From: Annona cherimola
Lineage: Eukaryota > Streptophyta > Magnoliopsida > Magnoliales > Annonaceae
Length of the DNA: 64,000 nt
NCBI GenBank assembly: GCA_030490835.1
Contig: CM059971.1
Location: 51,074,012 to 51,138,011, forward strand
Direction of reading: 5' to 3'
Position numbers and translations under genes: made by a program
Shown here: one piece after another, positions 49,220-61,600 of the stretch
Position numbering within the stretch: the first letter of the stretch is position 1
Layout of the letters: every line of letters begins with the position of its first letter
The notes under the pieces: model-generated
What the model was told of the DNA's origin: nothing
Database searches by the model: none
The model's input: the letters and a program-made list of their open reading frames with translations, nothing else

Positions 49220-50630
49220 CATTGAAATCGAATCAAATGAATTGAGTTTGATAGAATGAACTTTAATTAGCTAGAATTGAGTACAACTCAATCTAATTGA
49301 CTTGATTTGACTTTAAGGAGAACGAGTATACTTTAACGCATTCCAATAGATTTAGAACAACTGAATTGGACGAAAGGAACTTCAATCAACAACAATTAAC
49401 AACAATCTCTTGATTTCATTTACATTTGAACGACATAGGATGACCTTGAAGGCATTGAAATCGAATCTAATTAATTGAGTTTGATAGAATGAACTTTGAT
49501 TAGCTAGAATTGAGTACAACTCAATCTAATTGACTTGATTTGACTGTAAGGAGAACGAGCAAACTTTAACGCATTCCAATAGATTCAAAACAACTGAATT
49601 GGACGAAAGGAACTTCAATCAACCACAATTAACAACAATCCCTTGATTTCATTTACATTCGAACGACAACGGATGACCTTAAAGGCATTCAAATCGAATC
49701 AAATGAATTGAGTTTGATAGAATGAACTTTGATTAGTTAGAATTGAGTAGAACTCAAACTAATTGACTTCATTTGACTGTAAGTAGAACGAGTAAACTTT
49801 AAAGCATTCCAATAGATTCAAAACAACTGAATTTGAGGAAAGGAACTTAAATCAACAATAATTAACAACAATCCCTTGATTTCATTTACATTCGAACGAC
49901 ATAGGATGACCTTGAAGGCATTGAAATCGAATCAAATGAATTGAGTTTGATAGAATGAACTTTAATTAGCTAGAATTGAGTACAACTCAATCTAATTGAC
50001 TTGATTTGACTTTAAGGAGAACGAGTATACTTTAACGCATTCCAATAGATTTAGAACAACTGAATTGGACGAAAGGAACTTCAATCAACAACAATTAACA
50101 ACAATCTCTTGATTTCATTTACATTAGAACGACATAGGATGACCTTGAAGGCATTGAAATCGAATCTAATGAATTGAGTTTGATAGAATGAACTTTGATT
50201 AGCTAGAATTGAGTACAACTCAATCTAATTGACTTGATTTGACTGTAAGGAGAACGAGCAAACTTTAACGCATTCCAATAGATTCAAAACAACTGAATTG
50301 GACGAAAGGAACTTCAATCAACCACAATTAACAACAATCCCTTGATTTCATTTACATTCGAACGACAACGGATGACCTTAAAGGCATTCAAATCGAATCA
50401 AATGAATTGAGTTTGATAGAATGAACTTTGATTAGTTAGAATTGAGTAGAACTCAAACTAATTGACTTCATTTGACTGTAAGTAGAACGAGTAAACTTTA
50501 AAGCATTCCAATAGATTCAAAACAACTGAATTTGAGGAAAGGAACTTAAATCAACAATAATTAACAACAATCCCTTGATTTCATTTACATTCGAACGACA
50601 TAGGATGACCTTGAAGGCATTGAAATCGAA
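49220..50630. repeat. 3-mer (699 bp) tandem duplication
   Basis: Copies are at about 49,220-49,918 and 49,919-50,617. Shared rare features are caatctcttgattt (49,403 and 50,102), caaccacaatt and tttgaggaaaggaacttaaatc (49,832 and 50,531). From here rightward C-type monomers dominate and the strict G/C alternation is lost. Confidence 0.85.
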
Positions 50631-53418
50631 TCTAATGAATTGAGTTTGATAGAATGAACTTTAATTAGCTAGAATTGAGTACAACTCAATCTAATTGACT
50701 TGATTTGACCGTAAGGAGAACGAGTAAACTTTAACGCATTCCAATAGATTCCGAACAACTGAATCGGAAGAAAGGAAGTTGAATCAACAAAAATTAACAA
50801 CAATCCCTTGATTTCATTTACATTCGAACGGCAACGGATGACCTTAAAGCCATTCAAATTGAATGAAATGAATTGAGTTTGACAGAATGAGCTTTGACTC
50901 CTTAGAATTTAGTAGAACTCAATCTAATTTACTTGATTTGACTTTAAGTAGAACGAGTAAACTTGAAAGCATTCCAATAGATTCAAAACAACTGAATTGG
51001 ACGAAAGGAACTTCAATGAACAACAATTAACAACAATCCCTTTATTTCATATACATTCGAACGACATAGGATGACCTTAAAGACATTGAAATCGAATCAA
51101 ATGAATTGAGTTTGATAGAATGAACTTTAATTAGCTAGAATTGAGTACAACTCAATCTAATTGACTTGATTTGACTTTAAGGAGAACGAGTATACTTTAA
51201 CGGATTCCAATAGATTTAGAACAACTGAATTGGACGAAAGGAACTTCAATCAACACAATTAACAACAATCCCTTGATTTCATTTTCATTCGAACGACATA
51301 GGATGACCTTGAAGGCATTGAAATCGAATCTAATGAACTGAGTTTGATAGAATGAACTTTGATTAGCTAGAATTGAGTACATCTCAATCTAATTGACTTG
51401 ATTTGAATGTAAGGAGAACGAGTAAACTTTAACGCATTCGAATAGATTCAAAACAACTGAATTGGACGAAAGGAACTTCAATCAAAACCAATTAACAACA
51501 ATCCCTTGATTTCATTTACATTCGAACGACAACGGATGACCTTAAAGGCTTTGAAATCGAATCAAATGAATTGAGTTTGATAGAATGAACTTTGATTAGT
51601 TCTAATTGAGTATAACTAAATCTAATTGACTTGATTTGACTGTAAGGAGAACGAGTAAACTTTAACGCATTTCAATAGATTCAAAACAACTGAATTGGAA
51701 GAAAGGAACTTCAATCAACAACAATTAACAACAATCCCTTGATTTCATTTACATTCGAACGACAACGGATGACCTTAAAGGCATTCAAATCGAATCAAAT
51801 GAATTGAGTTTGATAGAATGAACTTTGATTAGTTAGAATTGAGTAGAACTCAAACTAATTGACTTCATTTGACTGTAAGTAGAACGAGTAAACTTTAAAG
51901 CATTCCAATAGATTCAAAACAACTGAATTTGAGGAAAGGAACTTAAATCAACAATAATTAACAACAATCCCTTGATTTCATTTACATTCGAACGACATAG
52001 GATGACCTTGAAGGCATTGAAATCGAATCTAATGAATTGAGTTTGATAGAATGAACTTTAATTAGCTAGAATTGAGTACAACTCAATCTAATTGACTTGA
52101 TTTGACCGTAAGGAGAACGAGTAAACTTTAACGCATTCCAATAGATTCCGAACAACTGAATCGGAAGAAAGGAAGTTGAATCAACAAAAATTAACAACAA
52201 TCCCTTGATTTCATTTACATTCGAACGGCAACGGATGACCTTAAAGCCATTCAAATTGAATGAAATGAATTGAGTTTGACAGAATGAGCTTTGACTCCTT
52301 AGAATTTAGTAGAACTCAATCTAATTTACTTGATTTGACTTTAAGTAGAACGAGTAAACTTGAAAGCATTCCAATAGATTCAAAACAACTGAATTGGACG
52401 AAAGGAACTTCAATGAACAACAATTAACAACAATCCCTTTATTTCATATACATTCGAACGACATAGGATGACCTTAAAGACATTGAAATCGAATCAAATG
52501 AATTGAGTTTGATAGAATGAACTTTAATTAGCTAGAATTGAGTACAACTCAATCTAATTGACTTGATTTGACTTTAAGGAGAACGAGTATACTTTAACGG
52601 ATTCCAATAGATTTAGAACAACTGAATTGGACGAAAGGAACTTCAATCAACACAATTAACAACAATCCCTTGATTTCATTTTCATTCGAACGACATAGGA
52701 TGACCTTGAAGGCATTGAAATCGAATCTAATGAATTGAGTTTGATAGAATGAACTTTGATTAGCTAGAATTGAGTACATCTCAATCTAATTGACTTGATT
52801 TGAATGTAAGGAGAACGAGTAAACTTTAACGCATTCGAATAGATTCAAAACAACTGAATTGGACGAAAGGAACTTCAATCAAAACCAATTAACAACAATC
52901 CCTTGATTTCATTTACATTCGAACGACAACGGATGACCTTAAAGGCTTTGAAATCGAATCAAATGAACTGAGTTTGATAGAATGAACTTTGATTAGTTCT
53001 AATTGAGTATAACTCAATCTAATTGACTTGATTTGACTGTAAGGAGAACGAGTAAACTTTAACGCATTTCAATAGATTCAAAACAACTGAATTGGAAGAA
53101 AGGAACTTCAATCAACAACAATTAACAACAATCCCTTGATTTCATTTACATTCGAACGACAACGGATGACCTTAAAGGCATTCAAATCGAATCAAATGAA
53201 TTGAGTTTGATAGAATGAACTTTGATTAGTTAGAATTGAGTAGAACTCAAACTAATTGACTTCATTTGACTGTAAGTAGAACGAGTAAACTTTAAAGCAT
53301 TCCAATAGATTCAAAACAACTGAATTTGAGGAAAGGAACTTAAATCAACAATAATTAACAACAATCCCTTGATTTCATTTACATTCGAACGACATAGGAT
53401 GACCTTGAAGGCATTGAA
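50330..53418. repeat. 6-mer HOR (1,397 bp), about 2.2 copies
   Basis: The marker gacttcatttgac recurs at 50,464, 51,861 and 53,258, exactly 1,397 bp apart. Other shared features are gaaggaagttgaatcaac (near 50,772 and 52,169), gattgaatgaaatg / tttgacagaatgagc, tatactttaacggattcc (51,191 and 52,588) and gagtacatctcaat. Each unit contains one monomer with caacacaatt in place of caacaacaatt, a one-base loss that makes the unit 6 x 233 - 1. The first copy overlaps the preceding 3-mer duplication. Confidence 0.88.
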
Positions 53419-56400
53419 ATCGAATCAAATGAATTGAGTTTGATAGAATGAACTTTGATTAGTTAGAATTGAGTAGAACTCAATCTAATTTACTTGATTT
53501 GACTTTAAGTAGAACGAGTAAACTTGAAAGCATTCCAATAGATTCAAAACAACTGAATTGGACGAAAGGAACTTCAATGAACAACAATTAACAACAATCC
53601 CTTTATTTCATCTACATTCGAACGACATAGGATGACCTTAAAGGCATTGAAATCGAATCAAATGAATTGAGTTTGATAGAATGAACTTTAATTAGCTAGA
53701 ATTGAGTACAACTCAATCTAATTGACTTGATTTGACTTTAAGGAGAACGAGTATACTTTAACGGATTCCAATAGATTTAGAACAACTGAATTGGACGAAG
53801 GGAACTTCAATCAACACAATTAACAACAATCCCTTGATTTCATTTTCATTCGAACGACATAGGATGACCTTGAAGGCATTGAAATCGAATCTAATGAATT
53901 GAGTTTGATAGAATGAACTTTGATTAGCTAGAATTGAGTACATCTCAATCTAATTGACTTGATTTGAATGTAAGGAGAACGAGTAAACTTTAACGCATTC
54001 GAATAGATTCAAAACAACTGAATTGGACGAAAGGAACTTCAATCAAAACCAATTAACAACAATCCCTTGATTTCATTTACATTCGAACGACAACGGATGA
54101 CCTTAAAGGCTTTGAAATCGAATCAAATGAATTGAGTTTGATAGAATGAACTTTGATTAGTTCTAATTGAGTATAACTCAATCTAATTGACTTGATTTGA
54201 CTGTAAGGAGAACGAGTAAACTTTAACGCATTTCAATAGATTCAAAACAACTGAATTGGAAGAAAGGAACTTCAATCAACAACAATTAACAACAATCCCT
54301 TGATTTCATTTACATTCGATCGACAACGGATGACCTTAAAGGCATTCAAATCGAATCAAATGAATTGAGTTTGATAGAATGAACTTTGATTAGTTAGAAT
54401 TGAGTAGAACTCAAACTAATTGACTTGATTTGACTGTAAGTAGAACGAGTAAACTTTAAAGCATTACAATAGATTCAAAACAACCGAATTGGACGAAAGG
54501 AACTTCAATGAACAATAATTAACAACAATCCCTTTATTTCATATACATTCGAACGACATAGGATGACCTTAAAGACATTGAAATCGAATCAAATGAATTG
54601 AGTTTGATAGAATGAACTTTAATTAGCTAGAATTGAGTACAACTCAATCTAATTGACTTGATTTGACTTTAAGGAGAACGAGTATACTTTAACGGATTCC
54701 AATAGATTTAGAACAACTGAATTGGACGAAAGGAACTTCAATCAACACAATTAACAACAATCCCTTGATTTCATTTTCATTCGAACGACATAGGATGACC
54801 TTGAAGGCATTGAAATCGAATCTAATGAATTGAGTTTGATAGAATGAACTTTGATTAGCTAGAATTGAGTACATCTCAATCTAATTGACTTGATTTGAAT
54901 GTAAGGAGAACGAGTAAACTTTAACGCATTCGAATAGATTCAAAACAACTGAATTGGACGAAAGGAACTTCAATCAAAACCAATTAACAACAATCCCTTG
55001 ATTTCATTTACATTCGAACGACAACGGATGACCTTAAAGGCTTTGAAATCGAATCAAATGAACTGAGTTTGATAGAATGAACTTTGATTAGTTCTAATTG
55101 AGTATAACTCAATCTAATTGACTTGATTTGACTGTAAGGAGAACGAGTAAACTTTAACGCATTTCAATAGATTCAAAACAACTGAATTGGAAGAAAGGAA
55201 CTTCAATCAACAACAATTAACAACAATCCCTTGATTTCATTTACATTCGAACGACAACGGATGACCTTAAAGGCATTCAAATCGAATCAAATGAATTGAG
55301 TTTGATAGAATGAACTTTGATTAGTTAGAATTGAGTAGAACTCAAACTAATTGACTTCATTTGACTGTAAGTAGAACGAGTAAACTTTAAAGCATTCCAA
55401 TAGATTCAAAACAACTGAATTTGAGGAAAGGAACTTAAATCAACAATAATTAACAACAATCCCTTGATTTCATTTACATTCGAACGACATAGGATGACCT
55501 TGAAGGCATTGAAATCGAATCAAATGAATTGAGTTTGATAGAATGAACTTTGATTAGTTAGAATTGAGTAGAACTCAATCTAATTTACTTGATTTGACTT
55601 TAAGTAGAACGAGTAAACTTGAAAGCATTCCAATAGATTCAAAACAACTGAATTGGACGAAAGGAACTTCAATGAACAACAATTAACAACAATCCCTTTA
55701 TTTCATCTACATTCGAACGACATAGGATGACCTTAAAGGCATTGAAATCGAATCAAATGAATTGAGTTTGATAGAATGAACTTTAATTAGCTAGAATTGA
55801 GTACAACTCAATCTAATTGACTTGATTTGACTTTAAGGAGAACGAGTATACTTTAACGGATTCCAATAGATTTAGAACAACTGAATTGGACGAAGGGAAC
55901 TTCAATCAACACAATTAACAACAATCCCTTGATTTCATTTTCATTCGAACGACATAGGATGACCTTGAAGGCATTGAAATCGAATCTAATGAATTGAGTT
56001 TGATAGAATGAACTTTGATTAGCTAGAATTGAGTACATCTCAATCTAATTGACTTGATTTGAATGTAAGGAGAACGAGTAAACTTTAACGCATTCGAATA
56101 GATTCAAAACAACTGAATTGGACGAAAGGAACTTCAATCAAAACCAATTAACAACAATCCCTTGATTTCATTTACATTCGAACGACAACGGATGACCTTA
56201 AAGGCTTTGAAATCGAATCAAATGAATTGAGTTTGATAGAATGAACTTTGATTAGTTCTAATTGAGTATAACTCAATCTAATTGACTTGATTTGACTGTA
56301 AGGAGAACGAGTAAACTTTAACGCATTTCAATAGATTCAAAACAACTGAATTGGAAGAAAGGAACTTCAATCAACAACAATTAACAACAATCCCTTGATT

Positions 56401-59400
56401 TCATTTACATTCGATCGACAACGGATGACCTTAAAGGCATTCAAATCGAATCAAATGAATTGAGTTTGATAGAATGAACTTTGATTAGTTAGAATTGAGT
56501 AGAACTCAAACTAATTGACTTGATTTGACTGTAAGTAGAACGAGTAAACTTTAAAGCATTACAATAGATTCAAAACAACCGAATTGGACGAAAGGAACTT
56601 CAATGAACAATAATTAACAACAATCCCTTTATTTCATTTCCATTCGAACGACATGGGATGACCTTAAAGGCATTGAAATCGAATCAAATTAATTGAGTTT
56701 GATGGAATGAACTTTAATTAGCTAGAATTGAGTACAACTCAATCTAATTGACTTGATTTGACTTTAAGGAGAACGAGTATACTTTAACGCATTCCAATAG
56801 ATTTAGAACAACTGAATTTGACGAAAGGAACTTCAATCAACAACAATTAACAACAATCCCTTGATTTCATTTACATTCGAACGACATAGGATGACCTTAA
56901 AGGCATTCAAATCGAATCAAATGAATTGAGTTTGATAGAATGAACTTTGATTAGTTAGAATTGAGTAGAACTCAAACTATTTGACTTGATTTGACTGTAA
57001 GGAGAGCGAGTAAACTTTAAAGCATTCCAATAGATTCAAAACAACTGAATTGGACGAAAGGAACTTCAATGAACAATAATTAACAACAATCCCTTTATTT
57101 CATTTCCATTCGAACGACATGGGATGACCTTAAAGGCATTGAAATCGAATCAAATTAATTGAGTTTGATAGAATGAACTTTAATTAGCTAGAATTGAGTA
57201 CAACTCAATCTAATTGACTTGATTTGACTTTAAGGAGAACGAGTATACTTTAACGCATTCCAATAGATTTACAACAACTGAATTGGACGAAAGGAACTAC
57301 AATCAACAACAATTAACAACAATCCCTTGATTTCATTTACATTCGAACGACATAGGATGACCTTGAAGGCATTGAAATCGAATCTAATGAATTGAGTTTG
57401 ATAGAATGAACTTTGATTAGCTAGAATTGAGTACAACTCAATCTAATTGACTTGATTTGACTGTAAGGAGAACGAGCAAACTTTAACGCATTCCAATAGA
57501 TTCAAAACAACTGAATTGGACGAAAGGAACTTCAATCAACCACAATTAACAACAATCCCTTGATTTCATTTACATTCGAACGACAACGGATGACCTTAAA
57601 GGCTTTGAAATCGAATCAAATGAATTGAGTTTGATAGAATGAACTTTGATTAGTTATAATTGAGTCTAACTCAATCTAATTGACTTGATTTGACTGTAAG
57701 GAGAACGAGTAAACTTTAACGCATTCCAATAGATTCAAAACAACTGAATTGGACGAAAGGAACTTCAATGAACAACAATTAACAACAATCCCTTTATTTC
57801 ATATACATTCGAACGACATAGGATGACCTTAAAGACATTGAAATCGAATCAAATGAATTGAGTTTGATAGAATGAACTTTAATTAGCTAGAATTGAGTAC
57901 AACTCAATCTAATTGACTTGATTTGACTTTAAGGAGAACGAGTATACTTTAACGGATTCCAATAGATTTAGAACAACTGAATTGGACGAAAGGAACTTCA
58001 ATCAACACAATTAACAACAATCCCTTGATTTCATTTTCATTCGAACGACATAGGATGACCTTGAAGGGATTGAAATCGAATCTAATGAATTGAGTTTGAT
58101 AGAATGAACTTTGATTAGCTAGAATTGAGTACATCTCAATCTAATTGACTTGATTTGAATGTAAGGAGAATGAGTAAACTTTAACGCATTCGAATAGATT
58201 CAAAACAACTGAATTGGACGAAAGGAACTTCAATCAAAACCAATTAACAACAATCCCTTGATTTCATTTACATTCGAACGACAACGGATGACCTTAAAGG
58301 CTTTGAAATCGAATCAAATGAACTGAGTTTGATAGAATGAACTTTGATTAGTTCTAATTGAGTATAACTCAATCTAATTGACTTGATTTGACTGTAAGGA
58401 GAACGAGTAAACTTTAACGCATTTCAATAGATTCAAAACAACTGAATTGGAAGAAAGGAACTTCAATCAACAACAATTAACAACAATCCCTTGATTTCAT
58501 TTACATTCGAACGACAACGGATGACCTTAAAGGCATTCAAATCGAATCAAATGAATTGAGTTTGATAGAATGAACTTTGATTAGTTAGAATTGAGTAGAA
58601 CTCAAACTAATTGACTTCATTTGACTGTAAGTAGAACGAGTAAACTTTAAAGCATTCCAATAGATTCAAAACAACTGAATTTGAGGAAAGGAACTTAAAT
58701 CAACAATAATTAACAACAATCCCTTGATTTCATTTACATTCGAACGACATAGGATGACCTTGAAGGCATTGAAATCGAATCAAATGAATTGAGTTTGATA
58801 GAATGAACTTTGATTAGTTAGAATTGAGTAGAACTCAATCTAATTTACTTGATTTGACTTTAAGTAGAACGAGTAAACTTGAAAGCATTCCAATAGATTC
58901 AAAACAACTGAATTGGACGAAAGGAACTTCAATGAACAACAATTAACAACAATCCCTTTATTTCATCTACATTCGAACGACATAGGATGACCTTAAAGGC
59001 ATTGAAATCGAATCAAATGAATTGAGTTTGATAGAATGAACTTTAATTAGCTAGAATTGAGTACAACTCAATCTAATTGACTTGATTTGAATTTAAGGAG
59101 AACGAGTATACTTTAACGGATTCCAATAGATTTAGAACAACTGAATTGGACGAAAGGAACTTCAATCAACACAATTAACAACAATCCCTTGATTTCATTT
59201 TCATTCGAACGACATAGGATGACCTTGAAGGCATTGAAATCGAATCTAATGAATTGAGTTTGATAGAATGAACTTTGATTAGCTAGAATTGAGTACATCT
59301 CAATCTAATTGACTTGATTTGAATGTAAGGAGAACGAGTAAACTTTAACGCATTCGAATAGATTCAAAACAACTGAATTGGACGAAAGGAACTTCAATCA

Positions 59401-61600
59401 AAACCAATTAACAACAATCCCTTGATTTCATTTACATTCGAACGACAACGGATGACCTTAAAGGCTTTGAAATCGAATCAAATGAACTGAGTTTGATAGA
59501 ATGAACTTTGATTAGTTCTAATTGAGTATAACTCAATCTAATTGACTTGATTTGACTGTAAGGAGAACGAGTAAACTTTAACGCATTTCAATAGATTCAA
59601 AACAACTGAATTGGAAGAAAGGAACTTCAATCAACAACAATTAACAACAATCCCTTGATTTCATTTACATTCGAACGACAACGGATGACCTTAAAGGCAT
59701 TCAAATCGAATCAAATGAATTGAGTTTGATAGAATGAACTTTGATTAGTTAGAATTGAGTAGAACTCAAACTAATTGACTTCATTTGACTGTAAGTAGAA
59801 CGAGTAAACTTTAAAGCATTCCAATAGATTCAAAACAACTGAATTTGAGAAAAGGAACTTAAATCAACAATAATTAACAACAATCCCTTGATTTCATTTA
59901 CATTCGAACGACATAGGATGACCTTGAAGGCATTGAAATCGAATCAAATGAATTGAGTTTGATAGAATGAACTTTGATTAGTTAGAATTGAGTAGAACTC
60001 AATCTAATTTACTTGATTTGACTTTAAGTAGAACGAGTAAACTTGAAAGCATTCCAATAGATTCAAAACAACTGAATTGGACGAAAGGAACTTCAATGAA
60101 CAACAATTAACAACAATCCCTTTATTTCATCTACATTCGAACGACATAGGATGACCTTAAAGGCATTGAAATCGAATCAAATGAATTGAGTTTGATAGAA
60201 TGAACTTTAATTAGCTAGAATTGAGTACAACTCAATCTAATTGACTTGATTTGAATTTAAGGAGAACGAGTATACTTTAACGGATTCCAATAGATTTAGA
60301 ACAACTGAATTGGACGAAAGGAACTTCAATCAACACAATTAACAACAATCCCTTGATTTCATTTTCATTCGAACGACATAGGATGACCTTGAAGGCATTG
60401 AAATCGAATCTAATGAATTGAGTTTGATAGAATGAACTTTGATTAGCTAGAATTGAGTACATCTCAATCTAATTGACTTGATTTGAATGTAAGGAGAACG
60501 AGTAAACTTTAACGCATTCGAATAGATTCAAAACAACTGAATTGGACGAAAGGAACTTCAATCAAAACCAATTAACAACAATCCCTTGATTTCATTTACA
60601 TTCGAACGACAACGGATGACCTTAAAGGCTTTGAAATCGAATCAAATGAATTGAGTTTGATAGAATGAACTTTGATTAGTTCTAATTGAGTATAACTCAA
60701 TCTAATTGACTTGATTTGACTGTAAGGAGAACGAGTAAACTTTAACGCATTTCAATAGATTCAAAACAACTGAATTGGAAGAAAGGAACTTCAATCAACA
60801 ACAATTAACAACAATCCCTTGATTTCATTTACATTCGATCGACAACGGATGACCTTAAAGGCATTCAAATCGAATCAAATGAATTGAGTTTGATAGAATG
60901 AACTTTGATTAGTTAGAATTGAGTAGAACTCAAACTAATTGACTTGATTTGACTGTAAGTAGAACGAGTAAACTTTAAAGCATTACAATAGATTCAAAAC
61001 AACCGAATTGGACGAAAGGAACTTCAATGAACAATAATTAACAACAATCCCTTTATTTCATTTCCATTCGAACGACATGGGATGACCTTAAAGGCATTGA
61101 AATCGAATCAAATTAATTGAGTTTGATGGAATGAACTTTAATTAGCTAGAATTGAGTACAACTCAATCTAATTGACTTGATTTGACTTTAAGGAGAACGA
61201 GTATACTTTAACGCATTCCAATAGATTTAGAACAACTGAATTGGACGAAAGGAACTTCAATCAACAACAATTAACAACAATCCCTTGATTTCATTTACAT
61301 TCGAACGACATAGGATGACCTTAAAGGCATTCAAATCGAATTAAATGAATTGAGTTTGATAGAATGAACTTTGATTAGTTAGAATTGAGTAGAACTCAAA
61401 CTATTTGACTTGATTTGACTGTAAGGAGAGCGAGTAAACTTTAAAGCATTCCAATAGATTCAAAACAACTGAATTGGACGAAAGGAACTTCAATGAACAA
61501 TAATTAACAACAATTCCTTTATTTCATTTCCATTCGAACGACATGGGATGACCTTAAAGGCATTGAAATCGAATCAAATTAATTGAGTTTGATAGAATGA
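53418..61600. repeat. 5-mer-based HOR field with 4-, 5-, 9- and 19-mer spacings
   Basis: The monomer with tatactttaacggattcc and the caacacaatt deletion occurs at 52,588, 53,752, 54,683, 55,847, 57,943, 59,107 and 60,271, with spacings of 1,164, 931, 1,164, 2,096, 1,164 and 1,164 bp. The basic unit is a 5-mer: (1) the deletion monomer, (2) caatcaaaaccaatt with ggctttgaaatcg, (3) gcatttcaatag with gacttcattt, (4) tttgaggaaagg with cttaaatc, (5) a G-type with catctacattcg. Larger blocks are superposed. 53,758 and 55,853 share cgaaggg (offset 2,095), as do the cattcgatcgac boxes at 54,313 and 56,408. The 55.8-57.2 kb segment recurs at 60.3-61.6 kb at offset 4,424 (cattcgatcgac 60,832, gatggaatg 61,125, ggagagcgag 61,425). 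Confidence 0.88.
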
